Source of the DNA: Ilyonectria destructans
Taxonomy: Eukaryota; Ascomycota; Sordariomycetes; Hypocreales; Nectriaceae
Length of the DNA stretch: 64,000 bases
Reading direction: 5' to 3'
Assembly (NCBI GenBank): GCA_020740775.1
Contig: JAHEWK010000006.1
Coordinates: 2,046,001 to 2,110,000 of the forward strand
Part shown: positions 1-11,664 of the stretch, piece after piece
Position numbering within the stretch: the stretch's first letter is position 1
Layout: every line of letters starts with the position of its first letter
Position numbers and translations under genes: made by a program
Notes under the pieces: model-generated
The model's database searches: none
What the model was told of the DNA's origin: nothing
What the model saw: the letters and a program-made list of their open reading frames with translations, nothing else

Positions 1-3000
1 GGCGTCGCATGGTCCGCGGCCGACAGCCAGCTTCAGGTCAGGTGTATGCGTAGGTGCCAGCTCGACGAACACGAGGTTCGCTGGGCGACACGGCCCTGTC
101 CCGTCCCAGCTCCAGCTGCCGTGACGGACAGACACCTCTCGGCCGGGATACCTCGGCGGGTAACAGATGTGCAGTGCCCTGGCATGTTGCTGTGCGAGAT
201 GCCATGTACGTAACGCGTACATTACGGTCGTGAGGCACGAGAATGACGGGAGCCAAAGAACGCCGCCCAGGAACACAAGGAATTACGAGGCTTCGATGCA
301 GTGTTGCCATCCATCCATGGCTCTCTGCCCGGGCGGCTTGGCCTGTCTCGCCCAACCAATCCCTTCCATCCACCCAGGACCACCCGAGGCCACAGCACCC
401 AGCAGCGCGCAAGGATCTGGATGGATGGGTTCTCGGGCTCGGGTTTGCATACCAAACGCTGGCGGGCGTTGCAGAATGGCTTTGTCCTTCGCGTCCTCCC
501 AGGCGATCATCTCCCATCCCTTCGACCAGGAATTGCTTCGCCGCACCCGCGCATGCCGTCGCCGTGGAAGTGAACGGCGGCGGCGGCGCGGACGGTGAAA
601 AAGATAATGAATGTTGTTGTGACCGTTGTCGTGGCCTTGCTCCAAAAGTACGTCGTATTGCGTATTGCGTGGCTCCTTGGGCGACATTACGCTGGCCTCT
701 CTGTGATTTGTTAATTTGCATCCACAACGAATCAGAGCCTAACGCCGTAACCTTCCCAGAAACCTTCTAGCCGTTGTGTCTGCACTCCATATGCTTGTTG
801 GCTGCGGGAATCTCCAGGTCAGAGCAACGTTGCCAGTGCCAATGTCCCAGAGAAATCATATTGTTTGTGTGACTGTCGACAGGGAGCCAGCACGGGCTTC
901 TGGGAGCAGCTAGAAGGGACAGCGTCGCGATCTCAGCTTTCCATCACACTCACTCTAAAACATCTGGGGCGGGGACTTGCAGATCTTTGCCATCTCTGTC
1001 ACTACGTCAAGGAGAGGATCCAGGGGCATTCTCTGTGGACTGGCGGGGCATATGGTCCCTCCCAAACAACCGCCAAAAGTCGCTCGCGCGTTACTTTACA
1101 GCAATCATTCGAGATTCAGCTTCTGAGCAGGGTCAACAATACCACATCCCAGGTGTTCACCTGCCATCTTCCTTGTAATTAATATCGAAGGCAGTTCATA
1201 GTGGGAGGGTCCAACAGGGCAACTTGGTTTGTTTTGAGGTTTCGAGCGCTGGAACCACACGCCTCGTCCGAGGTATCAGCCGAAAACATTCTTACCAACA
1301 TCAGGCGGTCGTTTGGTTTCCCAGGCGAGGTCTCTGGTCCCATAGTTGCGAACTTAGGACAGCAGAAAGCGCTGGGGATGCCTAGGTGGGGAACCACAGT
1401 AAACATGGAAGTCTCGGCGACGCACCCACGCGTCTGGGGACAAGAACAGTGCTCCCAACCACCCAGTTTGCAAACGAAAGACGGGTCCCAAATCTTGGAT
1501 GTCCAAGGAATGTTAGTGGGGGACATATCAACCGTGGGCGGCGAGGGTTTAGCCATATGCGTTCTCGGAGCTGATGTGTTACCTCGCCACCTTGGTACGG
1601 GGAATCGAATGGCTGAGTCGTGACGTGCTCCATACAGTGTTGAGAACCATTTCAGAGTGCCATCCGCCGGATATCTCAGATCCAGTGAACCGGTTCAGAT
1701 ACTTCAGCAGAACACGGTTCAAGCATGTCTCGGGATCTGAGCCGAGCGATGGGAGCCTTTTTGAGTCTGGACGGGAGAGCACGTTTGACGATGCACCATC
1801 AAGCTTAACCGCCTACCCACCGGGCAATTCCCTGTCCCTATGCGAAATGTGCAGTGCAACACTCCGGAGAATTCGCGTAGCTGGTTGCTGTTGGAAGGGG
1901 AGAGATACCGTATCCACAGCTTGAGCCTCGCATAGAGTAGCTGACCGGTGATGCCCGCAGAGAAGCAAACTCCAATGGCTTAGATGAATTAGTGAAGAGA
2001 GTCAATCAATAAAGACGGCAGTTCAACCATGGCCTCTGTCCACCGCCTTGGCATAAAGGCACATACGCGGAAACCATGCCAGTGGGCACGGAGAATGAAC
2101 GGCCCGTGCTATCCGGGAGCTGACGTGAGGCGGAGACGCTCAGTGCCGGCGGGCAATGTCACCATTATGCCCTGCTTCCAGCTTCCTGCTTCCCAGCCCT
2201 GTGTATTTGAGGATTGATATGGCCCGCCAAGCCACCCGCAGTCAGAATAGCAGACTCTTTAGCCCGCTATGCCGCCAGAGTCGGCCTAATGCTTACTGTG
2301 CAAAGAGAAAGAAGCGATGAACAGGTCTAGCCTCCTGTACCTAGGCATGTGCATGCCACGCAGTAAGCTGATGGCCAGGTCTGGTCTGCTCACAGCCGAC
2401 GAAGCGTGCTGCCCTGCACCTTAGCGCGCCTGCGCCCCAATGTTGTACCTTGGTACGTACCACACCAGCCCCATTGCTCGCCTCATCCCAGCCAATCTTA
2501 CTATTTTTGGGACGTCAATGGCAGATTCTTCACGCTCCGGGTCCTGTTTCGAAGTATGAGGTGGACCCAGTTCCTTTCTGCCAAGGGGGGATTCAGGATT
2601 TTGCCTCCCAAGCAGCAAGGCACCGCGATGAGACTGGCTCTGCGGCCTGGCAGTGGATGGGCGGATGTGAGATCGGATGGCACAAAGCACAAGTACAAGC
2701 ACAAGCAAGCACACACCGTCATTCGGTACGCGGTGATACCCGGCAGTCCTTTTCTTTGTCACTTGGCCCCAGCCCCAAGCCTTAGAAGTGGGCACGACCC
2801 CAGCCGCTCAGCCTAGAGCAGCCAAATCTGACTGATGGTATGGTGAGCCTCGGGATGGCTGGTCTGACTCTCAGGCCCTCTATTAGCCCTCACCCAAACT
2901 AAGATGGCCTGGGCTTGCCACGAGGCCCTCTCAAGCTCAGCGGCTGAGACCGGATGGGAAGGATCGTAAGCCGCCAGGGCTTTCAAGCGGGAACGGATTG

Positions 3001-4098
3001 CCTCAGGGACGATGGATCACTACCTATCCGGTCCATAGCAGTGAGAGCCTGGGCGCTGGGAAATTAGGTACAGCACATCACGCAGGCCATGCGAGGGGGG
3101 CAGCTTTCATTTAGGGCTGGGATCCTCGCAGTTGCAAGTTCGCATTCGCCGCTGACCAGTTGAGTTTCCAAGTGCTGCATGATTGAATTGGAAGGGGGTT
3201 GTAGTGGGCGGGCATTTCGTGATCACCGAGCGGCAACGTGAGTGGCATTTGACAGGGTGAACGAGGCAAAGAGATGCATGGCCGAATAGACGAATGGCAA
3301 ATGGATGCAAGCAGCAGGGGAGAGGGGGGGCCTCCATTCCCCGGCCCTTCTCCATTCGCAGCGCGCGGCGCCAGGTGGCTGATGGCTTATTTTGGGGGGC
3401 GTCAGGCCTACCTGGGCCAAGTTAGTTGGTGTTGGTGGGCGGACTGACGTAGCTGGACTACGCAGCGGCACACTGGAGCCCGCTGAAAGCCTGCTGGATG
3501 CTTAGGTGGCTCGGGGAGCTGCACTTCGTACAGTACGACCAAGTAGTGCATTGGGTGCAGCGTGTGGGTGGCTCCTCGTGTCTCTGGGTGGAACAAGGGA
3601 TGGGTCCTCCCCCCCAAACACGGTGGAGTGGCTCAGCAGGCTTAGCGCGTCAGTCCCCTATTCTTGAGTCCAGCTCGCTGCAGGCGGCCGTGGCCCTTGA
3701 CCCGTGGAGCGAAATCAGATCCGTCCTTCATCAAAAACGTTTCTGAAAACCCGACGCCCTGTCGCTCCTGATCTTATTCCATCCTCCTCCTCTTCCTCTC
3801 ACCCATTTCTCCCCCAACTATCCCCGTTCTTTTGAGGCTGGTGCCTCATTGCTCGCGTTGCGAATAGCTGCTCGGGTCGTCTGCTTTGTGCTTCCAGGTA
3901 GCTCATACCGCCGTTGACGCAAGCCCGTGACTGCCATTGGATTTCCTTGTTTCTCCTGTTTCAGCTCCCGCACTCCCCCAGACAACAAAAAGGCTGCCCT
4001 TAGCCCAACCCGCAAATTCGTCATCCCGAACAAATCGATCCCTCAACCCTTGATCAGACGAGTTTTCATTGCGAGGCTCCGGGAGCAAATTATTCAAG
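1..4098. other. Gene-free region upstream of chitin synthase
   Basis: No convincing coding region is seen. Several open frames of 60-230 codons occur on both strands, but they overlap each other in different frames, lack recognisable domains and do not connect through splice sites into a family-like protein. The last 350 bp before the chitin synthase start are pyrimidine-rich (around 3780-3830), as is usual for fungal core promoters, so the promoter and 5' leader of that gene probably lie there. Confidence 0.6.
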
Positions 4099-6921
4099 AT
4101 GGCATACAATGGCCGTGGTCAGGAATACGGTGGCCACCCCATGCAGGATCTTCCTGCTGGAGGCAACGTGAGTGCACACCAGTGCTGCTGCTGCTGACAC
4201 CTGTTCTAACTGTGTCCAAAAGTACCACCTCCCCCCTCAGGAGAGCGACGAAGAAGCAGGCCGACATCTCCTAAACTCGGGCTACGAACAAGATCGACTT
4301 GGCGCCAGGACTCCCCCAGACCGTCCCGTCTCCGCCTACAGTCTGACTGAGTCCTACGCCCCCAACGCAGCCCAGCACCAAGGCCCTGGTTTCGGCAGTG
4401 ACAACGGCGGCAACAACAATGGCTCATTCGGCCAGTTCAACACTGAGGCCCCCTACGGTCGACCCGAGTCCGCCTTCGACCCCGATGACAGCTGGGTCCA
4501 GCGTCAGCAGCAGCCCGCCATGGGTGCTGGTGGCGGTGGTCTCGGTCGCTCAAAAACCCGTAAGGTCAAGCTTGTCCAGGGTTCCGTTCTCAGCATCGAC
4601 TACCCGGTGCCTTCCGCCATCAAGAACGCCATTCAGCCTCGTTACCGCGATGCCGAGGGCGGCAGCGAGGAGTTCGTCAAGATGCGATACACAGCCGCCA
4701 CTTGTGATCCCAACGACTTCACCTTGAAGAACGGTTACGATTTGCGACCCCGTATGTACAACCGACACACTGAGTTGCTCATTGCCATCACCTACTACAA
4801 CGAAGACAAGGTGCTGGTTTCCCGTACCCTGCACGGTGTTATGCAGAACATCCGTGATATTGTCAACCTCAAGAAGTCGACCTTCTGGAACAAGGGCGGC
4901 CCCGCCTGGCAGAAGATTGTTGTGTGCCTGGTTTTCGATGGTATCGACAAGGCCGACAAGACCGTTCTTGATGTCCTTGCCACTATCGGTATTTACCAGG
5001 ATGGTGTGGTCAAGAAGGATGTCGACGGCAAGGAGACAGTTGCTCACATTTTCGAGTACACCAGTCAGCTTTCCGTCACTCCCAACCAGCAGCTCATCCG
5101 ACCCACCGATGACAGCCCCCAGAACCTGCCCCCGGTTCAGTTCATCTTCTGCTTGAAGCAGAAGAACACCAAGAAGATCAACTCTCATCGTTGGCTCTTC
5201 AACGCCTTCGGCCGCATCCTGAACCCCGAGGTCTGTCTGCTCCTTGATGCCGGTACCAAGCCCAGTCCCCGATCTCTGTTGGCTCTCTGGGAGGGTTTCT
5301 ATAACGACAAGGACCTTGGTGGTGCTTGTGGTGAGATTCACGCCATGTTGGGTAAGGGCGGCAAGAAGCTGCTCAACCCGCTCGTTGCTGTCCAGAACTT
5401 CGAGTACAAGATTTCCAACATTCTGGATAAGCCTCTAGAGAGCTCTTTCGGCTACGTCTCTGTGTTGCCTGGTGCTTTCTCTGCCTATCGATTCCGAGCC
5501 ATTATGGGTCGCCCTCTGGAACAGTACTTCCATGGTGATCACACCCTGTCAAAGCAGCTCGGAAAGAAGGGTATCGATGGTATGAACATTTTCAAGAAGA
5601 ACATGTTCTTGGCTGAGGATCGAATTCTGTGTTTCGAGCTTGTCGCCAAGGCTGGTCAGAAGTGGCACTTGAGCTACATCAAAGCCGCCAAGGGCGAAAC
5701 CGATGTTCCCGAAGGTGCTGCTGAGTTCATCAGCCAGCGTCGACGATGGCTCAACGGTTCGTTCGCCGCCTCGCTGTACTCTCTGATGCACTTCGGCCGA
5801 ATGTACAAGAGTGGGCACAACATCATCCGCATGTTCTTCTTCCACATTCAGCTCATCTACAACTCCCTGAACCTCATGTTCACCTGGCTCTCTCTCGCGT
5901 CTTATTACCTCACTACTTCCGTCATTATGGACCTTGTCGGCAACCCCAACGTTATAACCGGATACCACGGCTGGCCTTTCGGTGACAAGGCCACTCCTGT
6001 CGTCAACTCCATTCTCAAGTACCTCTACCTCGCCTTTGTAATCCTGCAGTTCATCCTTGCTCTGGGTAACAGACCTAAGGGTTCCAAGTTCACATACATC
6101 GCCTCATTTGGTCTTTTCTCTCTCATCCAGGGTTACATCTTAGTTCTCTCCGCCTACCTTGTCGTTCGCGCACTGAACACTAACCTCGGAGACCAAATCT
6201 CGTTTGCTTCTGGTGAGGCTTTCGTCAACAGTTTCTTTGGTGACAGCAGTGCTGCAGGTGTTATCATTGTGGCCCTCATTACCATCTATGGTCTGAACTT
6301 CATCGCCTCCTTCATGTACCTCGATCCTTGGCACATGTTCCACTCCTTCCCTCAGTATCTCTTCCTCATGGCTACCTACATCAACATTCTCATGGTCTAC
6401 GCCTTCAACAACTGGCACGATGTTTCTTGGGGTACCAAGGGATCTGACAAGGCCGAGGCTCTCCCCTCCGCCCACGTCACCAAGGGTGAGAAGAACGAGG
6501 TGGTGGTTGAAGAAATCGTACAGGAGCAGGAGGACATCGATAGTCAATTCGAGCAGACTGTCCGACGAGCTTTGGCTCCCTTCAAGGAGGAGGAGGAGAT
6601 CGAGAAGGCGGATGTTGAGGATTCCTACAAGTCCTTCCGAACTGGTCTCGTCGTTACGTGGCTGTTCTGCAACATTTTCCTCACGATTGTCATTACCAGC
6701 GACACCTTTGACAATTTCCACATCGGAGTACGTATTCAGTCCGTCTTTTTATATCAACCCCCAATACTAACAATGATCTCCAGGACTCTGCCACTGTGCG
6801 AACAGCCAACTACTTCAAGTTCCTGCTTTACGCCACAGCTGTGCTGTCTCTCGTCCGATTCTTCGGCTTCCTCTGGTTCTTGGGTAAGACCGGTCTCATG
6901 TGCTGCTTCTCGAGACGATAA
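4099..6921 (+). CDS. Class III chitin synthase (Neurospora chs-1 type)
   Basis: Polymerises UDP-GlcNAc into chitin at the plasma membrane of growing hyphae. Three exons: 4099-4167, 4223-6727 and 6784-6921, giving 903 residues, normal for the family. The 55-bp and 56-bp introns have GT-AG ends and keep frame. The first exon encodes only 23 residues starting [12 protein letters not shown], the characteristic N-terminus of class III enzymes. A hydrophilic N-terminal region of about 110 residues precedes the catalytic domain. The catalytic LAEDR motif lies near residues 486-490 and the QRRRW product-binding motif at about 528-532. Multiple hydrophobic segments follow (about 550-740 and again at the C-terminus), separated by an acidic cytoplasmic loop ([12 protein letters not shown]). 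The last exon supplies the final membrane segment and a short basic tail. It is the best-supported gene of the window; the class III assignment rests on the N-terminal signature and overall architecture. Confidence 0.95.
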
Positions 6922-7613
6922 GCACCTCACACTCCGCGCTTTTGGAAATCGGTGGATATGTAGGGTATGACGGGTGTCAGAGTAGATAAATTGGCTCGTT
7001 ATCGGATACCTGAGTTTTGTAACGTCTTTCTTCTTCTTGTTTTTGAGTATTAATGGATGGCAAATCAAAAAGAGTGTTGTGTATTTGAGGCGTCTTCCAA
7101 TGGATTTGGACACGACAAGTATCTAGTCTAATTTGGCATCTATCGGGGATTATGAAAAACTTGACTCATGAGATTTTATATTAATTTCGATGCACCACTG
7201 CGTGAATTGCTATGACTGTTCGAGAGTGCGTGACGGTGTATGAGTGTGTGAGGGTGTTAAGTTCTGCGTACTGTGGGTGGGGTGCGTCATCATAGTCCTT
7301 CCTTCGCCATGATGATGCGTGGCTGTGGTTGGCCGCCTAAACCTCGGTGGGTTGGGATTTTAGCTGCCTTACGGCTATCTTATCGAGCATCATCGCCTTT
7401 CCTACTAAGCCGCCCTCCCCCCATACCGTGCTCGTTGCAACCACCCTCTCGTGAGACACGGCGTCTTGACCAGCTGCGTCATATTTCAAGCGTCGTCTTT
7501 CTTCTTGTATCTCCCTACGAGAGGTTCTCCGTCACTTTCCTCTTCCGCCCCTACCCCTCTACAAACGCCGAGCGCATCCAAAACAGCCCACCCTTGGGCC
7601 CCCACCTCTCACG
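6922..7613. other. Intergenic region between chitin synthase and UBC12
   Basis: Holds the AT-rich 3' flank of the chitin synthase gene (6922-7200) and the CT-rich promoter and leader of the downstream gene (about 7380-7613). No gene is seen. Confidence 0.6.
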
Positions 7614-8429
7614 ATGTTGAAGATATGGTCTATGGTGCGTCCGCTTGCCACGCGCCTTGTGAGGCTTCGATCTAACAGCTGGGTAGAAAAAGGAGCAGAA
7701 GGAAGCAGAGAATGCTGAGGGACAAGCTGCCGGAGGGAAGAAGAAGAAGGTGACCGCCGCGCAGCTGCGTGTGCAGAAGGGTACGTTGAGCCTGTTGGGA
7801 CAGCACCATATTCCCCAGCTGCGTGGTTTTGAGGAGGCTAACGTTATGGGTGACAGATCTATCAGAGCTTTCTCTAGGCTCGACCATGCAGACCGAGTTC
7901 CCTGACCCCGACGACATCCTTAACTTTGTCCTCACGATCGACCCAGACGAGGGCATGTACCGAGCCGCCAGATTTACATTCGACTTTCAAATCAACCAGA
8001 ACTTCCCTCATGAGCCTCCAAAGGTCCGGTGCCGGGAGAAGATTTACCATCCCAATATTGACCTCGAGGGCAAGGTGTGCCTGAATATTCTGCGTGAAGA
8101 CTGGAAGCCCGTCTTGAACCTCAATGCAGTGATTGTTGGATTACAGGTACGGCATGCTTGCTTCGATCACCGTCGCCACTCCAAGAACCCCATATTCTAG
8201 TAGCCCGTCAACTTGGCGGAGACCAGAAGATGACGGGAGAGCGATGTAACAGGACATGGGCTAACACGATCTACAGTTCCTCTTCCTCGAGCCCAACGCC
8301 TCGGACCCACTGAACAAGGAGGCGGCTGAAGACCTGCGAAACAACCGCGAGGGATTCAAGCGCAACGTACGGACGGCCATGGGTGGAGGTGTGGTCAAGG
8401 GGTCGTCATACGATCGGGTTTTAAAATAG
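7614..8429 (+). CDS. ubc12: NEDD8-conjugating enzyme UBC12
   Basis: E2 enzyme that accepts the ubiquitin-like protein NEDD8/Rub1 from its E1 and transfers it to cullins, activating SCF-type ubiquitin ligases. Four exons: 7614-7634, 7687-7780, 7857-8146 and 8277-8429, for 185 residues, the usual UBC12 size. The tiny first exon encodes MLKIWSM, matching the family's N-terminal docking peptide, followed by a Lys-rich linker. The E2 fold contains the HPNI motif and the active-site cysteine in [14 protein letters not shown] (Cys113). The C-terminus reads [20 protein letters not shown], as in other UBC12 proteins. The tryptophan and proline after the cysteine (DWKPVLNL) separate it from ordinary ubiquitin E2s. 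The intron after codon 135 is the longest (130 bp). Function is assigned from these signatures with high confidence. Confidence 0.94.
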
Positions 8430-9255
8430 GCGGATTGAGCGAACTCGGAGGCGTGTGTTGTCGAGGATGCATCCCCGTAGTCGTTTCATGGGAGCAGACA
8501 TGAGATTGGGGTGAGGAGATTGGGACGATGAGATGGACGGCGGACACCATTTTAGCGAGCATAAAGAGGATTCGCAGCATCCCCCGGCGTCGTACGAGTC
8601 CATAATCAGGGCAGGTATTTGCTCTTCTTTTATGACAGCATTCCGATTGCTTTTGCGGGCCAGAAAACCGGAGGCTAGCTGGAGAGTGGTTGGCAGAAAC
8701 TAGACGTTAAGACATGCTTGACAATTTGACGAAGAACGAAAGTCCTGTTCGGACGGACAGATGGCTTGACATGTCGTGCGTTGTTTTTGATCGTGTGCTG
8801 GCGCGTTCACCGACATTGTAAGGATTCGATGCTGAACTTGGATTAAAGTCGACAGTCGCTTGCAGCAAGCCACGACAGCGATGAGCGTGGGGTTGATCCA
8901 CCCGGCGAACGATGCATTTCATGGGGACATGGCCCACACAAGCGAAGTCATGGACATTTTTGGTAACGATCAGTTGGTGTGTCTTGAGACATGGACGCAC
9001 AATAAGTGTTGTCTCGAGCATGGAATTGGACAATTGAGCAGAGTGTCTAGGGTAGCTCCAGAGTTAGGCCGTGGTATACCCGTGCGGTGGCGGAGGGCAG
9101 GTCTTTGACGCCAATGCCCTATTACCCTGGCTGACGTGGAACATGGGTTTTGTCGCCCCGGACGCAACGACGGCGGCCTGCTTACGAACGCACCAAGCAT
9201 GGTAGGGTAAGGGCCCGGGTGGCCACAGCGACGTCGCCGGTTGGCCGGAATGAGG

Positions 9256-9262
9256 TGAGTCA
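9256..9262 (+). promoter_or_regulatory. Putative CPC1/Gcn4 site upstream of ILV5
   Basis: TGAGTCA is an exact match to the core recognised by the general amino-acid control bZIP factors (Gcn4 in yeast, CPC1/CpcA in moulds). It lies about 490 bp before the ILV5 start codon. Gcn4 control of branched-chain amino-acid genes is established in yeast; activity here is inferred. Confidence 0.5.
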
Positions 9263-9364
9263 AAAGCCGCCGGCCGGATTCTGTGGCCCATAGCTGCAAC
9301 TCCTCCGGATGAGGGGGTATCTGGTACCTGCGCCTGCGCGGTGTCCCCGTGCGGAGGCGGGTTC

Positions 9365-9374
9365 CCGGTACCGG
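9365..9374 (+). promoter_or_regulatory. Putative Leu3-type site upstream of ILV5
   Basis: CCGGTACCGG is a perfect palindrome matching the Leu3 consensus CCGGNNCCGG. It lies about 375 bp before the ILV5 start. Leu3 regulates ILV and LEU genes in yeast in response to alpha-isopropylmalate, and fungal Leu3 homologues are known. The placement before ILV5 makes a functional site likely; this is inferred. Confidence 0.6.
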
Positions 9375-9438
9375 CGCGGACCGTGGCCTCCAGAAGTGTC
9401 AGACCGTGTCAGACAGTACAGGCACAGGCCATCAGTGT

Positions 9439-9491
9439 AGCAGAGGGTAGCGGTAGGTAACGTAAGGTCGCAGAGGGTAACGTAAGGTAGC
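9439..9491 (+). repeat. Short imperfect direct repeats in the ILV5 promoter
   Basis: CAGAGGGTA occurs at 9441 and 9471, and GTAACGTAAGGT at 9457 and 9477. The two units are interleaved as local duplications. No function is evident. Confidence 0.6.
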
Positions 9492-9749
9492 AGCTGGTAT
9501 TAGCAGTCGGTTCCGGCGACGGTCCAGTGGCGGCCCAGTGATTGCCCCCCTACAGCCCACTACAGTCCCCCGTGGCCCTCCGCTGTCCCCCGCTTGCTCG
9601 GCGTCGGACCCACTCTGCCACTCCTGCACTGGCCGAGATCGGTGAGTCGGCTCCCAGCCAGAAAATTTAGCTTTGACCTGACCTTCATCGCCAGACTCTG
9701 TTCTGTTTTGCCCTCCCCCAGACTCTCTCCCCTCACATCCATCATCAAA

Positions 9750-11256
9750 ATGGCCTCGCGAAGCTTCACCAAGACCCTCCGCGGCTCAATGGCCCGCCAA
9801 TTGGCGGCGCCCGCCGTCCAGCAGCGCACCTTTGTTGCTGCTGCCCGCAGCGCCGCGCGCCCGGGTGTCGTCGCCCGCCCTGCCCTGGCCAGCCTTGCCC
9901 AGCAGGTCCGTGGTGTCAAGACCATGGACTTTGCCGGCCACAAGGAGGACGTTTACGGTGAGTCGAGCCTCCAGGCTGTCGCGGAAAATTGACCCGCGAT
10001 ACCTCGGCCGCACAATTGCTGACGACGGTGATGTAGAGCGTGCCGACTGGCCCCAGGAGAAGCTTCTTGTGAGTCACCCCTCCCCCACCGCTTAACTGAT
10101 GACTGGTGGCCACCAAACGAAAAATCCAAGATGGGATACTAATACATTTTTCAGGAGTACTTCAAGAACGACACTCTGGCCCTCATCGGCTACGGCTCTC
10201 AGGGCCACGGCCAGGGTCTTAACCTCCGTGACAACGGCCTCAACGTCATCGTTGGTGTCCGAAAGAGCGGCAAGTCCTGGAACGACGCCATCGAGGATGG
10301 CTGGGTTCCTGGAAAGAACCTGTTCGAGGTCGACGAGGCCATCACCAAGGGTACCATTGTCATGAACCTCCTCAGTGACGCCGCTCAGTCTGAGACTTGG
10401 CCCGCCATCAAGCCCCAGCTCGTCGAGGGCAAGGTAAGCCTACCCAAACTAACCTCAGATATACCCGAATCCCCAAGGCTGACCGGGAAAACCCCCTTCG
10501 TAGACCCTTTACTTCTCCCACGGCTTCTCCCCCGTCTTCAAGGACCTCACCAAGGTCGAGGTCCCTACCAACATCGATGTCATCCTCTGCGCTCCCAAGG
10601 GCTCTGGCCGAACCGTCCGATCCCTGTTCCGTGAGGGCCGTGGCATCAACTCCTCCTTCGCCGTCTTCCAGGACGTCACTGGCAAGGCTGAGGAGAAGGC
10701 TATTGCCCTTGGTGTCGCCATCGGCTCCGGCTACCTCTACAAGACCACCTTTGAGAAGGAGGTCTACTCTGACCTTTACGGTGAGCGTGGCTGCCTGATG
10801 GGTGGTATCCACGGTATGTTCCTCGCCCAGTACGAGGTTCTCCGTGAGCGTGGCCACTCCCCCAGCGAGGCCTTCAACGAGACCGTTGAGGAGGCTACCC
10901 AGAGCTTGTACCCCCTCATTGGTGCCAACGGCATGGACTGGATGTACGAGGCTTGCTCCACCACCGCCCGCCGTGGTGCCATTGACTGGTCTCCCCGCTT
11001 CAAGGATGCCCTGAAGCCCGTCTTCAACCAGCTTTACGACTCCGTCAAGGATGGTTCCGAGACCCAGCGATCCCTGGACTACAACAGCCAGAAGGATTAC
11101 CGTGAGAAGTACGAGGCCGAGATGGAGGAGATCCGTGGCCTCGAGATCTGGAGGGCTGGCAAGGCTGTCCGGTAAGTTCATCGTGACTCTGCTTATTTGG
11201 TTGTTACGTTTGACTAACATGATACCAGCTCTCTCCGACCTGAGAACCAAAAATAA
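9750..11256 (+). CDS. ilv5: Ketol-acid reductoisomerase, mitochondrial (ILV5)
   Basis: Converts acetolactate or acetohydroxybutyrate to the dihydroxy acid with NADPH and Mg2+, the second common step of valine and isoleucine synthesis, in mitochondria. Five exons: 9750-9957, 10037-10068, 10155-10433, 10504-11171 and 11229-11256, giving 404 residues. The first ~57 residues contain no Asp or Glu and many Arg, Ala and Ser, a clear mitochondrial presequence. The NADP-binding loop IGYGSQGHGQG lies near residues 91-101. The C-terminal knotted domain includes YSDLYGERGCLMGGIHG and the ETVEEATQSLYPLIG region. The second exon is only 32 nt (ERADWPQEKLL), a family-conserved segment. The last exon supplies SLRPENQK. 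Upstream Leu3- and Gcn4-type sites fit regulation by branched-chain and general amino-acid control. Confidence 0.96.
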
Positions 11257-11664
11257 GCGGTGGATTGGCGTTGACACAGGAGGAATGGTGGAACGGCTTG
11301 GCAAAACTTGTGAACTTTTGTATTTCTATTCCTGGGCTCTCGAAGGGGATCTTGGCTTGTCCAAAAGTTGAAAATCTGGCTCTTGGCCAACTCAATACCA
11401 AAGTTTCTATTTCTAATTCTGCGCCCTTTTGACATTATAAGCGGGCCATGACATGGCTGGCGGGACCGTTGACCTGTAAGCGTGGCAAGAGAAGGCGAGC
11501 CGACGACGGATGTTCTGTCTAGTTCCATGAGTAAAACAGCTCAAGAGGGCCATGCACGAATATGTAAATGGGTCGAGTCATTGCTGATATTGCACTCAAC
11601 ACCATCCCACAACATCGCCACCGCAACACCTCCACACACAGCCCCAGCCTCAAATATATCCATC
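11257..11664. other. Intergenic region between ILV5 and the PLP enzyme
   Basis: About 400 bp holding the ILV5 3' flank and the short promoter of the next gene. Nothing else is seen. Confidence 0.6.

Larger units (their letters stand above)
8430..9749. other. UBC12 3' flank and ILV5 promoter region
   Basis: No gene is seen. From about 9100 the sequence becomes GC-rich and contains the ILV5 upstream elements listed separately. A possible 5'-UTR intron sits just before the ILV5 start: a GTGAGT donor near 9641 and a CAG acceptor near 9694. Confidence 0.5.

Noticed and set aside
38..727. 229-codon minus-strand frame at the window start
   Set aside because: Overlaps several other open frames on both strands, with no recognisable domain or splice-linked partner.
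4550..6721. Long antisense frames across the chitin synthase gene (4550-5341, 5549-5968, 6140-6721)
   Set aside because: Shadows of a strongly biased coding sequence, with Val/Leu/Asp-rich nonsense composition.
10408..11304. 298-codon antisense open frame across ILV5
   Set aside because: It lies opposite the intact ILV5 coding exons and reflects their codon bias. The protein is unlike any family and there is no promoter context.
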